A stretch of DNA of 64,000 nucleotides from JADFOI01 sp965218935 (GCA_965218935.1 CBDCMH010000007.1:186001-250000), one strand, 5' to 3'; counted from the first letter of the stretch, positions 1 to 8,370 are shown. Notes: generated by a model not told the origin, from the sequence alone. Numbers and translations: made by a program.

Positions 1-395
1 AGGTCACGAGGACCGAGCAGGAGTTGCAGGCTCTGCTGGCCCTCACTTCCCGAGAGGATGGCTGGGAACCGCCCATGATCAAGACCGTCGCCACTCGAGG
101 GGAGGGCATCACCGAACTGGCTGAAGCAATCGAGAAGTACCGCGCCCTGCTCAGTGAGTCTCAAGGTAGGACACGCAGGGAAGTTCCTCTGTTTCGGGAA
201 CGACTGGTGGAGAAACTGCGAGATCATCTGACCCGTGACATTTTGGAGCGCATCCCTGAGAAGGAACTGGACCGGTATGCAGAAAAAATGATGACTCGGG
301 AATTGGATCCTTATACCATCATGGATCGTTTGCTAAAGAAGATTCTGCATAAATTGTCTACTGCATCGCCGAGCCAGGAGGAAACCGATGATTAA
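1..395 (+). CDS. meaB: MeaB/ArgK-type GTPase, C-terminal part (runs in from the left edge)
   Basis: The reading frame is open from the first bases of the window, so only the last ~130 residues of a longer protein are present. The visible part starts near 'WEPPMIKTVATRGEGI' and ends in a helical, charged tail with 'ELDPYT', the C-terminal layout of MeaB/ArgK G3E-type GTPases, which protect and reload adenosylcobalamin-dependent methylmalonyl-CoA mutase. The nucleotide-binding half lies outside the window, so the call rests on the tail and on context: the next gene, overlapping by 8 bp, is methylmalonyl-CoA epimerase, the usual partner in the propionyl-CoA/succinyl-CoA pathway. The overlap suggests translational coupling. 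Confidence 0.75.
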   Translation, partial: VTRTEQELQALLALTSREDGWEPPMIKTVATRGEGITELAEAIEKYRALLSESQGRTRREVPLFRERLVEKLRDHLTRDILERIPEKELDRYAEKMMTRELDPYTIMDRLLKKILHKLSTASPSQEETDD

Positions 396-801
396 GAAAA
401 TAGCCCACGTGGGAATCGCTACCCAATCCATAGCCGTCACGGCGGAGTTTTACAAGCAGCTTGGTCTGGAGTTGGACACCATCGAAGTGATCAAGGGTCA
501 AAAGGTCAAGGTGGCCCTGATGAAGGTGGGTGATTCGGCCATCGAATTGATTGAGGCGACTGACGATGACTCTCTCATTAAGCGGTTCATCGACGAACGC
601 GGTGAAGGCATCCACCATGTTACTCTGGAAGTTGACGATCTGGAAGGGCAGCTCAAACTTCTGAGTGAGAAGAACATTAAGCTGCTCTCCGAAAAACCGA
701 GGAAGGGTGCGGAGGGTTCGCTGATCGCTTTTGTTCACCCCGACTCCACGGGAGGTGTCTTGATTGAGCTCTCTCAGCCCGCGCCCGAGGGGTTGTCGTG
801 A
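388..801 (+). CDS. mce: methylmalonyl-CoA epimerase
   Basis: A 137-residue protein of the vicinal oxygen chelate (glyoxalase) fold, the normal length for methylmalonyl-CoA epimerase, which interconverts the (R) and (S) forms of methylmalonyl-CoA. Metal-ligand candidates sit where expected: His7 in 'AHVGIA', His76 in 'GIHHVTLEV' and Glu127 in 'VLIELSQ'. The ending 'HPDSTGGVLIELSQP' is typical of the family. The start overlaps the end of the MeaB-type GTPase and the stop overlaps the GTG of the following hydrolase, so it is an internal operon gene. Confidence 0.9.
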   Translation: MIKKIAHVGIATQSIAVTAEFYKQLGLELDTIEVIKGQKVKVALMKVGDSAIELIEATDDDSLIKRFIDERGEGIHHVTLEVDDLEGQLKLLSEKNIKLLSEKPRKGAEGSLIAFVHPDSTGGVLIELSQPAPEGLS

Positions 802-1649
802 AATGGGGACAGTTTGAGTTGCATCTCATCTCGGATGGAAGTGTGTGGTTGGATGGAGGTGCGATGTTCGGTGTGGTTCCCAAGCCACTGTGGGAAAAAA
901 AGGCCTCCCCCGATGAGAGGAATCGAATTCGTCTGGGTTTGAATTGTCTTCTCATTCAGACGGCTGAGAAAAACCTGCTCATCGATACGGGTTGCGGTTT
1001 TAACTACACCGAGAAGGAGTTTCAGATTTATCGGATCGAGCATGAAACAGACATCCTTCGGGAATTGCAGAAGATTAATGTTCCTCCAGAGAAAATTGAT
1101 TTCGTGATCAATACCCATTATCACTTTGATCACTGTGGAGGAAATACCCGTGTGGAGGGAGACGAACGGGTTCCCAACTTTCCCAGTGCGGCCTATCTTG
1201 TTTCCCGTAGAGAATACGAGGACGCCAACCATCCCAACGAGCGAACGGTGGCGGCTTATCTGCCCCATAACTGGAAGCCGTTGGAAGAGAAAGGATTGCT
1301 CCAGGTCGTGGATGAAGACCAGGAGATCGTGCCAGGTGTTACTTTGGTTCCAACCCCCGGACACACGGCAGGTCATCAATCTGTGAAGGTCGAGTCAGAA
1401 GACGAAATCCTGTTTTACATGGCCGATCTGTGTCCTACTGCGGCCCACATCGCTCTGCCCTGGATCATGGGTTACGATCTTTTTCCATTAACGACTCTGG
1501 AAGTTCGGAAGCGAATCTATGCCCAGGCTGTGGACGAAAAATGGCTCCTCTTTTTTGAGCACGACCCGGAATTTCCCCTGGGCCGCCTGTCCCGGGAGGA
1601 TGGGAAGTATAGTTTAGCGTCTGAACCCTGGGGGGAATCACAAGGTTAG
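798..1649 (+). CDS. MBL-fold metallo-hydrolase
   Basis: A 283-residue metallo-beta-lactamase-fold protein. The zinc motif THYHFDH is at residues 106-112, the second histidine cluster GHTAGH at 188-193 and a bridging Asp at about 210. 'LLIDTGCGFNY' (61-70) is the usual strand before the metal site. There is no signal peptide, so it is probably cytoplasmic. It begins at a GTG that overlaps the mce stop codon (GTGA). The substrate is not evident; a thioester or lactone hydrolase in the same acyl-CoA operon would fit, but that is inference. A quorum-quenching lactonase is a possible alternative. Confidence 0.85.
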   Translation: MKWGQFELHLISDGSVWLDGGAMFGVVPKPLWEKKASPDERNRIRLGLNCLLIQTAEKNLLIDTGCGFNYTEKEFQIYRIEHETDILRELQKINVPPEKIDFVINTHYHFDHCGGNTRVEGDERVPNFPSAAYLVSRREYEDANHPNERTVAAYLPHNWKPLEEKGLLQVVDEDQEIVPGVTLVPTPGHTAGHQSVKVESEDEILFYMADLCPTAAHIALPWIMGYDLFPLTTLEVRKRIYAQAVDEKWLLFFEHDPEFPLGRLSREDGKYSLASEPWGESQG

Positions 1650-1659
1650 CGAGAGAAAG

Positions 1660-2520
1660 ATGAGTCACGCAGAGATTGGTATTATTGGCGGCAGCGGACT
1701 TTACGACATCCCCGGATTGGAAGACAAGAGCGAGAGCCAGATCGATACCCCCTTCGGACCTCCCAGCGATGCCTATATTGTGGGACGCTTGGAAGGAAAA
1801 CGTGTGGCTTTCCTGGCCCGCCATGGGAGGGGACATCGGATTTTACCCACCGAACTGAACTTTCGGGCCAACATCTATGGGTTCAAAATGCTTGGGGTGA
1901 AGCGGCTTCTTTCGGCCAGCGCAGTCGGTTCCCTGAAGCTGGAATATGCGCCCATGGATTTTGTCCTCCCCGACCAGTTTGTGGACCGCACCCGTCAGCG
2001 TGTCTCGACTTTCTTTGGGGAAGGTATCGTTGCCCACATCAGCTTTGCTGATCCCATCTGCTCCCAGTTAGCAAAGCAGGTGGAAGTTGCGGCTGGGAAG
2101 ATCAACTTTCCTATCAAGCGGGGTGGATCTTATGTCTGTATCGAAGGACCCGCCTTTTCCACCCGTGCCGAGTCGGAACTTTACCGGAGTTGGGGAATGG
2201 ATCTGATCGGGATGACCAATTTGCAGGAAGCCAAGCTGGCTCGAGAGGCTGAAATCTGCTATGTCACAATTGCCATGGTCACCGACTATGATTGTTGGCA
2301 TGAAGAAGAGGAACCGGTGACGGTTGAAGTGCTGCTGGGTCATCTGGAGAAGAACAGCGGGAATGCCCAAAACGTGATTAAGGAAGTTGTCAAGATTCTT
2401 CCCGATGAGTTTGATTGTCCCTGCCAGCATGCTTTGCGGGATGCCATAATCACCCAGCCGGATGTGATTCCTGAAACGACCAGGAAAAAGCTCCGAGTCG
2501 TTATCGAAAAGTACCTGTAG
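1660..2520 (+). CDS. mtnP: S-methyl-5'-thioadenosine phosphorylase
   Basis: A 286-residue purine nucleoside phosphorylase superfamily member. It shows the phosphate loop 'GIIGGSGLY' (7-15), 'ARHGRGH' (53-59), 'EGPAFSTRAES', 'GMTNLQEAKLAREAE' and 'TDYDCWHEEE' (from 208). The TDYD segment and the Asn/Leu after MT point to MTA phosphorylase rather than guanosine/inosine phosphorylase. It cleaves methylthioadenosine from polyamine synthesis to adenine and methylthioribose-1-phosphate, feeding methionine salvage. It lies 10 bp after the MBL-fold gene. No other methionine-salvage genes are visible. Confidence 0.92.
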   Translation: MSHAEIGIIGGSGLYDIPGLEDKSESQIDTPFGPPSDAYIVGRLEGKRVAFLARHGRGHRILPTELNFRANIYGFKMLGVKRLLSASAVGSLKLEYAPMDFVLPDQFVDRTRQRVSTFFGEGIVAHISFADPICSQLAKQVEVAAGKINFPIKRGGSYVCIEGPAFSTRAESELYRSWGMDLIGMTNLQEAKLAREAEICYVTIAMVTDYDCWHEEEEPVTVEVLLGHLEKNSGNAQNVIKEVVKILPDEFDCPCQHALRDAIITQPDVIPETTRKKLRVVIEKYL

Positions 2521-2533
2521 AGAGGAGAACGAG

Positions 2534-3532
2534 ATGCCGTCAATACTTGCTGTGGGCTCGGTAGCATATGACTCGGTCAAGACTCCCTTTGGGGAAGCGG
2601 AAGAAGTCCTGGGAGGCTCGGCAACCTTCTTCAGCGTGGTGGCCGGCTTCTTCTCCCCGGTGGATCTGGTGGCCTGTGTGGGTGAAGATTTTCGTCAAGA
2701 GGACGTCCAGTTCCTGGAATCGCGAAATGTCGATTTGGAGGGTCTGGAATATATGAAGGGGCGAACATTCCGTTGGAAGGGTGAGTATGGCTACGACCTG
2801 AACGACGCCCACACTCTGGACACTGAACTCAATGTTTTTTCCAACTTCCACCCCAAGATCCCCGAAAAGTATCGCAATGCGGAGTATGTCTTCCTGGGCA
2901 ACATTGATCCGGCTCTGCAAAGGGAAGTCATTTCCCAGGTGCAAAAGCCTAGACTGGTGGCTTGTGACACCATGAACTACTGGATGGAGGGACGCTTCCA
3001 GGCCCTTGTCAAGATTCTGAAGCACGTGGGCATTCTGATCATCAATGACGCCGAGGCTCGCCAACTGGCCAATGAGGTGAACCTGGTTCGGGCGGCCCGT
3101 AAGATTTTGGGCTGGGGTCCTCGAATTCTGGTGATCAAGCGGGGTGAATACGGAGTTCTGATGTTTCAGGTCCAAGGTGAACAGCACCTGGATCACGGGA
3201 GTGCTCTCGATACGCCTGTTTCCGAGGGTGACTTTTCTATCTTCGGAGCGCCAGCCTACCCCCTTGAAGATGTTTTTGACCCCACTGGTGCGGGAGACAG
3301 TTTTGCAGGAGGATTCATAGGCTATCTGGCAGGCGTCAATCGTCTGGATCCTAAGGCCATCCGCCAGGCCACTATCTTCGGGTCGGTTATGGCCAGCTTC
3401 TGCGTGGAAAAATTTTCCCTCGATCGACTCCGCGAGCTGACCTACGCGGAAATCGAGTTGCGCTACAAGGAATTCAGGGAGATGACCCACTTTGAAGACA
3501 TCGAGGAACTGAACGAAGTCCTGTCCTCGTAG
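2534..3532 (+). CDS. PfkB-family sugar/nucleoside kinase
   Basis: A 332-residue ribokinase/PfkB-fold kinase. The N-terminal 'VGSVAYDSVKTPFGE' and 'LGGSATFFSVVA' form the substrate site, and the C-terminal signature 'DPTGAGDSFAGGF' starts at residue 249, with the anion hole and catalytic Asp255. A strong Shine-Dalgarno (AGAGGAG) lies just before the ATG. The gene follows mtnP by 13 bp, so the substrate may be a nucleoside or a ribose derivative from MTA salvage; this is inference. It is the last gene of the operon; a short run of 'GTGCTGTC' repeats follows. Confidence 0.85.
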   Translation: MPSILAVGSVAYDSVKTPFGEAEEVLGGSATFFSVVAGFFSPVDLVACVGEDFRQEDVQFLESRNVDLEGLEYMKGRTFRWKGEYGYDLNDAHTLDTELNVFSNFHPKIPEKYRNAEYVFLGNIDPALQREVISQVQKPRLVACDTMNYWMEGRFQALVKILKHVGILIINDAEARQLANEVNLVRAARKILGWGPRILVIKRGEYGVLMFQVQGEQHLDHGSALDTPVSEGDFSIFGAPAYPLEDVFDPTGAGDSFAGGFIGYLAGVNRLDPKAIRQATIFGSVMASFCVEKFSLDRLRELTYAEIELRYKEFREMTHFEDIEELNEVLSS

Positions 3533-3565
3533 CCGTGCCGTCGTGCTGTCGTGCTGTCGTGGGTT
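3533..3565. repeat. short GTGCTGTC tandem at operon end
   Basis: Between the stop of the PfkB gene and the convergent TPR gene lies CCGTCGTGCTGTCGTGCTGTCGTGG. Its complement (CACGACAGCACGACAGCACGA) recurs near 15.79 kb inside the start of lptE, and more weakly near 5.02 kb. It looks like a dispersed simple-sequence tract. Confidence 0.6.
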
Positions 3566-3572
3566 CGGGGCA

Positions 3573-4967
3573 TCAGTTTTCCAACCCTGGGCGATACTTT
3601 GCCAGTAAATCGTTGAACTCCCGACTGTAGCGTAGACTGTCCAGTTCGGAGCTTATCTTAAGCAGCTCATCAAGAACGAGGCGGACGTATCGCTGAGGTT
3701 CCCTCTCGAAAGCCACTTCCAGATGTTTTAAGGCCTCTGCCGGTTCGTTCTGGCGGGCCCACAAAAAGGCGAGCCGCAAGCGACTCCAGGCGTTGTCTGA
3801 ACCATATTCAATAGCTTCCAAGTAGTGGAGCCGGGCCTCATCGAAGTCTTTTCTTTCATCCAGCACCAGGGCCAGATTATAGTGAGCAGCACCGTGCTGA
3901 GGATCGATTCGAAGGGCTCGGCCCAGGAAATCGATCGCTTCTTCAAAGCGCTCCTCGTTGACATGGAGAGTCCCCAGATTGTAGAGGGTGTCCAGATCTT
4001 CGGGATCGTAGCGGAGAGCCTTCTCATAAGCCTCAATTGCTTCCAGTACACTCTCTGTTTGGGCCATGACATCACCCAGCTGGGCCCAGAGCAGAGGATT
4101 TTCCGGCTCCTTCAGAAGGGCTCTGCGAAAGTAGTCCTCTGCCTGGATGTGCTCTCCCCGCCGTTTGGCGATGACACCTAGGTTGGCCAGGTTGACGGCC
4201 AAATCCAGGTTTGAACGCAGTAATCTCTCCTGGGCCTCCTCAAGTTCGTTTCGATCGAGAAAAAGATAACCGAGTTCCTGGGCCAGTTCCCGATGGGTGG
4301 GTTCCATGGACTCGGCCGTCAAAAAGCGCTCGAGGGCCAAATCGTCTTGACCGGCCTCCCGATGCAGTATTCCCAGAAAGTAATTGGCCTGAAAGTCATC
4401 GGGGACAGCCATCAAGAACTTTTGATAGTTCTGGATAGCCTCGTCCCTCTGACCCAGCGACTGCTGAGACAACGCCAGATCAAAATAGGCTCCCACGGGA
4501 TTGGGTCTCAATTCCAAAACCTTCTCAAAGGCTCGAGCAGCCGGTTCATATTCCCTTTGTTGATAGCGAATCTGACCCATCAATTGCCAGGTTTCGTAAT
4601 TTTGTGGATCCAGTGCAAGAGCCCGTTCGAGATCTTCGGCTGCACGACCCAAGTCTTCCTCCTCGAGTCGGACACGTGCACGAAGGAGATAGCCGCTAGT
4701 TCCCTGAGGTTCCAGAGCGATCAAAGCATCAAGCTGATCCAGGGCCAGCTCCCGTTGATCCTGTTTGAGGTAGATGAGGGCCAGATTGTAGCGGGCGGCG
4801 GAAAAATCAGGAGCCAATTCGACCGCCTTCTTGAAGTATTCCGTTTGTTGCTGGGAGTTCTCCTCAGGGGTGCCGATCAGCTCCTCCCCTTTTCGGAACC
4901 ACTCCAGGGCATTGGGATCCACAGCCGGGGCACTTTGCAACAGAGCAGTCAGGAGTAAAAGTGTCAT
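3573..4967 (-). CDS. secreted/periplasmic TPR-repeat protein
   Basis: A 464-residue protein made almost wholly of tetratricopeptide repeats after a short signal peptide (MTLLLLTALLQSAPA). About eleven 34-residue units are recognisable, with the A/L/Y/A/P spacing seen in 'PENPLLWAQLGDVM' and 'PEDLDTLYNLGTLH'. Such proteins are scaffolds for protein-protein contacts, here probably in the periplasm. The frame stays open upstream to 5279, but those residues translate a mobile repeat; the ATG at 4967 gives the signal peptide and is chosen as the start. It is last in the order carboxypeptidase-NamZ-TPR on this strand. Confidence 0.85.
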   Translation of the reverse strand: MTLLLLTALLQSAPAVDPNALEWFRKGEELIGTPEENSQQQTEYFKKAVELAPDFSAARYNLALIYLKQDQRELALDQLDALIALEPQGTSGYLLRARVRLEEEDLGRAAEDLERALALDPQNYETWQLMGQIRYQQREYEPAARAFEKVLELRPNPVGAYFDLALSQQSLGQRDEAIQNYQKFLMAVPDDFQANYFLGILHREAGQDDLALERFLTAESMEPTHRELAQELGYLFLDRNELEEAQERLLRSNLDLAVNLANLGVIAKRRGEHIQAEDYFRRALLKEPENPLLWAQLGDVMAQTESVLEAIEAYEKALRYDPEDLDTLYNLGTLHVNEERFEEAIDFLGRALRIDPQHGAAHYNLALVLDERKDFDEARLHYLEAIEYGSDNAWSRLRLAFLWARQNEPAEALKHLEVAFEREPQRYVRLVLDELLKISSELDSLRYSREFNDLLAKYRPGLEN

Positions 4968-4980
4968 CCCTACTATTGTA

Positions 4981-5008
4981 GCCCGGATGACCCATGAATT
5001 CCCGTTTG
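4981..5008. repeat. possible degenerate end of the family-1 repeat
   Basis: GCCCGGATGACCCATG, flanked by TA on each side (4979-4980 and 5009-5010), resembles the terminal repeat of the 179-bp family (GCCCGGATTATGCATAG). It sits just upstream of the TPR start codon. The match is partial, so this may be chance. Confidence 0.35.
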
Positions 5009-5040
5009 TAGCACAGACCCACAACAGCACGACCGAGCCA

Positions 5041-5219
5041 GCCCGGATTATGCATAGGTTCTCGTCACGAAGTGACGAAAGCGCCGACCTGGCAAGGCGC
5101 GCGACGGAAGACCGCCGCAAACGTACTCTCTGCAGTACGTTGAGGAGGCCGACCGAGTGCAACGCAGGCAGGGCGGATGATTTCGTCGCTGCAGTAGAGA
5201 ACTTATGTATAGTCCGGGC
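5041..5219. mobile_element. family-1 palindromic MITE-like element, copy A (179 bp)
   Basis: A non-coding element with terminal inverted repeats: left GCCCGGATTATGCATAGG, right the complement of GCCCGGACTATACATAAG. It is flanked by TA on the right and by CA (a decayed TA) on the left. Its length of 179 bp equals that of copies B and C. The middle carries a further palindrome around ACGTACTCTCTGCAGTACGT. The right TA forms the stop codon of the NamZ gene (TAG). No transposase is encoded; TA flanks suggest mobilisation by an IS630/Tc1-like enzyme from elsewhere. Confidence 0.8.
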
Positions 5220-6610
5220 TAGCGATAGAGCAGGTACTGTTCTCGAGCCTGCTTGAATTCCTGGAGGTCCGGCTGCCACTGCTCCACGATTTCTTCTACC
5301 GGCCTACCCTGGATCAGTGCTTCGCGGACGGAACTGTTTCCCATCAGACGGTCGAAGAAGGCGCTGTTGAACTCCAGTTGGTCGGGGTGGAGCTTTCTCA
5401 CCTCCGTCAGCAGATGCAGCAGGTTGCCAAGAGGATCATATGAGTTGCGGTCCAGGACATGAACTTGGATACCCTGGGACGGCTCATCCTGATATTTGGA
5501 AAAGGTTGGAGTAAAAGCCTGTTGGCGAAAGCGCACACCGGGAAGCTGGAGACCATTCAATCTTTCCACCAGCTCTCGGCTCTTCAGCCAGGGAGCCCCG
5601 ATGTGCTCAAAGGGTCGAGTGGTCCCGCGTCCTTCCGAAAGATTGGTTCCCTCAATCAAACAAAGGCCGGGATAGACGGTGGCCGTGCTTAGGGTGGGCA
5701 TGTTGGGAGAGGGCGAGATCCACTCAAGGCCTGTCTGATCGTACCACTGCTGACGATTCCAGCCTTCAAGAGGCACCACTTTGAGATCGCATCCCAGATC
5801 GGTTTCTTGATTGAGCATCCGGGCCAGCTCTCCAGCCGTCATGCCGTAGCGAAGTGGGAGCGCATAGATGCCCACAAAGGACTCATATCCGGGCTTCAAT
5901 ACAGGGCCCTCAACGCGTGAGCCGTCAATGGGGTTGGGGCGATCCAAAACGATAAAGGGAATGCCCTGTTCGGTGGCCACCCTCATACTCAAGAACATGG
6001 TGGAGATGTAGGTATAAAAGCGGACTCCCACATCCTGGATGTCGTAAAGGAGAACTTCAACGTCCTTCAACATCTCAGCCGTAGGGGCCTGGGTTTCCCC
6101 GTAGAGGCTGTACACATTCCCATAGGTGGCGACGCTTTCCTCTGCCTGAGCCTGTCCCAGCAGCCCATGTTCGGGGGCGAACAGCGCGACTAACTGGACG
6201 TCTGGATGTTGAACCAGGAGATCCATGGTGGTTTCCAATCCCGAATTGACACCGCTAGAATTGGTGATCAAGCCAACGCGCTTTCCCTGGATCCAATCCC
6301 AATAGGGATCTTCGAAGAGACGATCGGCACCCACTCGAACCTCGCCAGCGGGCTGGAGTGAAGGAGATAGAGAAGGAGAGCAAGACAGGGAAACACAGAG
6401 AAGGAGAACGGGGATAAGGGAGAAGAAAGCTTTGTCCTTAGCCCGGACTATGCATAGATTCTCTGCTACAGCAACGAAATCATCCGCTCTGACTGCGTTT
6501 CGCTCGGTTGGTCCCCTCAACGTACTACGGAGAGTACGTTTGCGGTGGCCTCCCGTCGCGCGCCTTGTCAGGTCGGCGCTTTCGTCGCTTCGTGACGAGA
6601 ACCTATGCAT
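5219..6610 (-). CDS. namZ: NamZ-type (DUF1343) exo-N-acetylmuramidase lipoprotein, native start lost
   Basis: The conserved DUF1343/NamZ body is intact: 'VGLITNSSGVNSGLETTMD', 'FAPEHGLLGQ', 'DIQDVGVRFYTYISTM', 'DRPNPIDG' and 'HIGAPWL'. The family releases N-acetylmuramic acid from the ends of peptidoglycan fragments. A lipoprotein signal 'FFSLIPVLLLCVSLSC' is present, but the frame before it is a translated mobile element (copy B), giving about 57 foreign residues from the ATG at 6610. Removing the element restores an ATG inside the carboxypeptidase end and the leader MDLAKDKAFFSL. Unless an atypical start is used, export of the present product is doubtful. The stop TAG is supplied by copy A. 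Confidence 0.8.
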   Translation of the reverse strand: MHRFSSRSDESADLTRRATGGHRKRTLRSTLRGPTERNAVRADDFVAVAENLCIVRAKDKAFFSLIPVLLLCVSLSCSPSLSPSLQPAGEVRVGADRLFEDPYWDWIQGKRVGLITNSSGVNSGLETTMDLLVQHPDVQLVALFAPEHGLLGQAQAEESVATYGNVYSLYGETQAPTAEMLKDVEVLLYDIQDVGVRFYTYISTMFLSMRVATEQGIPFIVLDRPNPIDGSRVEGPVLKPGYESFVGIYALPLRYGMTAGELARMLNQETDLGCDLKVVPLEGWNRQQWYDQTGLEWISPSPNMPTLSTATVYPGLCLIEGTNLSEGRGTTRPFEHIGAPWLKSRELVERLNGLQLPGVRFRQQAFTPTFSKYQDEPSQGIQVHVLDRNSYDPLGNLLHLLTEVRKLHPDQLEFNSAFFDRLMGNSSVREALIQGRPVEEIVEQWQPDLQEFKQAREQYLLYR

Positions 6611-6619
6611 AGTTTGGGC
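6441..6619. mobile_element. family-1 palindromic MITE-like element, copy B (179 bp), splitting M32 and namZ
   Basis: A complete copy with ends GCCCGGACTATGCATAG and, inverted, GCCCAAACTATGCATAG. It has an intact TA duplication at 6439-6440 and 6620-6621. Relative to copy A it is inverted (its left half matches A's right half). Deleting the element plus one TA gives a sensible ancestral junction in which the carboxypeptidase ends TAA and overlaps an ATG in the NamZ frame. This makes it the clearest evidence in the window that the family moves by insertion at TA. Confidence 0.9.
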
Positions 6620-8118
6620 TAGCTAAGTCCATAAAGCGGGCTAAACTTGTGTTTCAGATAATCCAGAAAATGGCCTGAACTAAGGGGTTTACCACTGATT
6701 TTCTCGATCAGTTCCTCAGCGCCTACCGTTTTCCCCTTACGATGAATTTGTTCGTGCAACCATTCCCGCAAGGGAGTCAGGTTTCCCGCAGCGATTTTTT
6801 CCTCCAGATCCGGAAGCTCTTTTCCGACCTGATGAAAAATTTGAGCCCCATAGAGATTTCCGAGCAGATAGGTGGGGAAGTATCCGAATCCGCCCATGGA
6901 CCAGTGGACGTCCTGAAGAACACCTTCAGCCGGGTTGGATGGCGTGACATCCAGATACTCTTTCATTCGTGTGTTCCAGGCTTCCTCCAGGTCCTGGATC
7001 TGCAAGTCTCCCTCCATCATTTGCTTTTCCAGGTCGTAGCGCAGGATGACATGCAGACCGTAGGAAACCTCGTCCGCCTCAACGCGGATCAGGGATGCCT
7101 CCACCCGATTGACGGCATGGACAAAGTCCTGCAGGGAGACATGATCCAGTTGGCCCGGAAAAGTCTGCTGGAGGGGAGGAAGCCAATAGTCCCAAAAGGC
7201 CCGGCTCCGTGCTATCTGGTTCTCCCATAGACGCGACTGGGACTCGTGGATTCCCAGGGAGATTCCATCGCAGGCCAGGGAGCCGTAATGTTCCGGTTCC
7301 AGCCCTTGTTCGTAGAGTGCATGTCCCCCTTCATGGATCATGCCGAAAAGTGAGGAGCTGAAGTCTTCCTCCGAGTAGCGGGTGGTGATTCTCACATCCA
7401 ACGGAGAGAGTCCTGAACAGAACGGGTGGGGCGATCGATCCAATCTTCCGGCATCCCATTGAAAGCCCATCGCGGTGAGCACGTTGCGTCCAAAGGCTTC
7501 CTGTTGTGCAGCAGGGAACTTGCCCTTGAGAAGATCCCGATCGGGCTGCTTGCTCGAGGACAGAATCTTCTGAAGCAGCGAGGTGAGATTGGGCCTGATC
7601 ACGGCGAAAAGTTCATCCAGCCTGCCGACCGTCATCCCCGGTTCATAGTGATCCAGCAAGGGTTCGTACAGAGAGTCGGAGAACTGCAGACAACGGGCCT
7701 CCTGTTGCTTGAGCTTCAGAACTTTTTCCAGCCAGGGAGAAAAAGCGGCAAAGTCGGATTGTTGACGGGCCTTTACCCAGGCATCGTAGGCCAGGGAAGT
7801 GGTTTCCGCCAGCTCCCGAACCAGTTCTTCGGGAAGCTTGATCGCTTTCTCATGCTCTCGGCGCATTTCTCTGACGGCGGCTCGTGGCCACAACTCCAGC
7901 TCTTCAGCGCTCAGGCGTTCCAGGGTTTCACCCAGGTCGGGAGAGGTGAGCTTTTGGTGATACAGAGCACTCAAGGCAGAGAACTGACGTGCTCTAAAGG
8001 GGCCGGCGCGCGCAGGCATCATGGTTTCTTGGTCCCAGGTGAGGATCTCAAGGACGCTCTTTAACTCGATGAGCTCCCGACTTCGGCGCATAAAGGAATC
8101 CATAAGGCTCTGTTGCAT
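6619..8118 (-). CDS. M32-family metallocarboxypeptidase (Taq type)
   Basis: A 499-residue zinc carboxypeptidase of peptidase family M32, full length for the family. The zinc motif HEGGH is at residues 262-266, followed by the family signatures 'HESQSRLWEN' (291-300) and, earlier, 'HPF' (231-233). It removes C-terminal residues from peptides in the cytoplasm; no signal peptide is seen. The stop codon TAG is created at the border of repeat copy B (ancestral TAA). A family-3 element lies 8 bp upstream of the start, and no good Shine-Dalgarno is visible between them. Confidence 0.92.
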   Translation of the reverse strand: MQQSLMDSFMRRSRELIELKSVLEILTWDQETMMPARAGPFRARQFSALSALYHQKLTSPDLGETLERLSAEELELWPRAAVREMRREHEKAIKLPEELVRELAETTSLAYDAWVKARQQSDFAAFSPWLEKVLKLKQQEARCLQFSDSLYEPLLDHYEPGMTVGRLDELFAVIRPNLTSLLQKILSSSKQPDRDLLKGKFPAAQQEAFGRNVLTAMGFQWDAGRLDRSPHPFCSGLSPLDVRITTRYSEEDFSSSLFGMIHEGGHALYEQGLEPEHYGSLACDGISLGIHESQSRLWENQIARSRAFWDYWLPPLQQTFPGQLDHVSLQDFVHAVNRVEASLIRVEADEVSYGLHVILRYDLEKQMMEGDLQIQDLEEAWNTRMKEYLDVTPSNPAEGVLQDVHWSMGGFGYFPTYLLGNLYGAQIFHQVGKELPDLEEKIAAGNLTPLREWLHEQIHRKGKTVGAEELIEKISGKPLSSGHFLDYLKHKFSPLYGLS

Positions 8119-8126
8119 GGTAATTA

Positions 8127-8310
8127 GGAGCCGGTCCGAGTCATAGGCAAGGTCGCGTTACAGGCTTCGCCGACGCAACCCTTCGGGCAGATGGGGATTG
8201 CGGTGCATCTCTTGTCGTCGTCGATGTCCCTGCATCGCCTTCTCCTCGCTCCTCGACCTGCTCACGCAAGCCCCATCCGCGCGACCCCGACTATTACTCG
8301 GACAGGCTCC
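8127..8310. mobile_element. family-3 palindromic MITE-like element (184 bp)
   Basis: Ends are GGAGCCGGTCCGAGTCATAG and, inverted, GGAGCCTGTCCGAGTAATAG, with TA on the left and TG (decayed TA) on the right. The core (about 8158-8275, read on the minus strand) matches the core of the family-2 element near 17.9 kb, including a Shine-Dalgarno-like GAGGAGAAG followed by ATGCAGGGACATCG. It lies between the divergent carboxypeptidase and serine hydrolase genes. A second right end is seen at 48.05 kb. Confidence 0.75.
8158..8235 (-). other. mini-ORF with Shine-Dalgarno inside the family-3 element
   Basis: A 25-codon frame (MQGHRRRQEMHRNPHLPEG, then LRRRSL) follows a GAGGAGAAG box at normal spacing. 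The first seven residues recur in the family-2 element (ATG at 17914). Whether it is translated is unknown; it may be a chance product of a structured repeat. It is recorded because the same box and ATG appear to have been co-opted by ddl at 19.19 kb. Confidence 0.3.
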
Positions 8311-8370
8311 TGGTCAAGTTTAACCCACATTTCTTCCCGAAGAAATCTCCTTTGGCATACAATTGAAGGG

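Noticed and set aside
2540..3490. 316-codon frame antisense to the PfkB kinase gene
   Set aside because: Shadow of a well-supported gene; no motifs or ribosome binding site.
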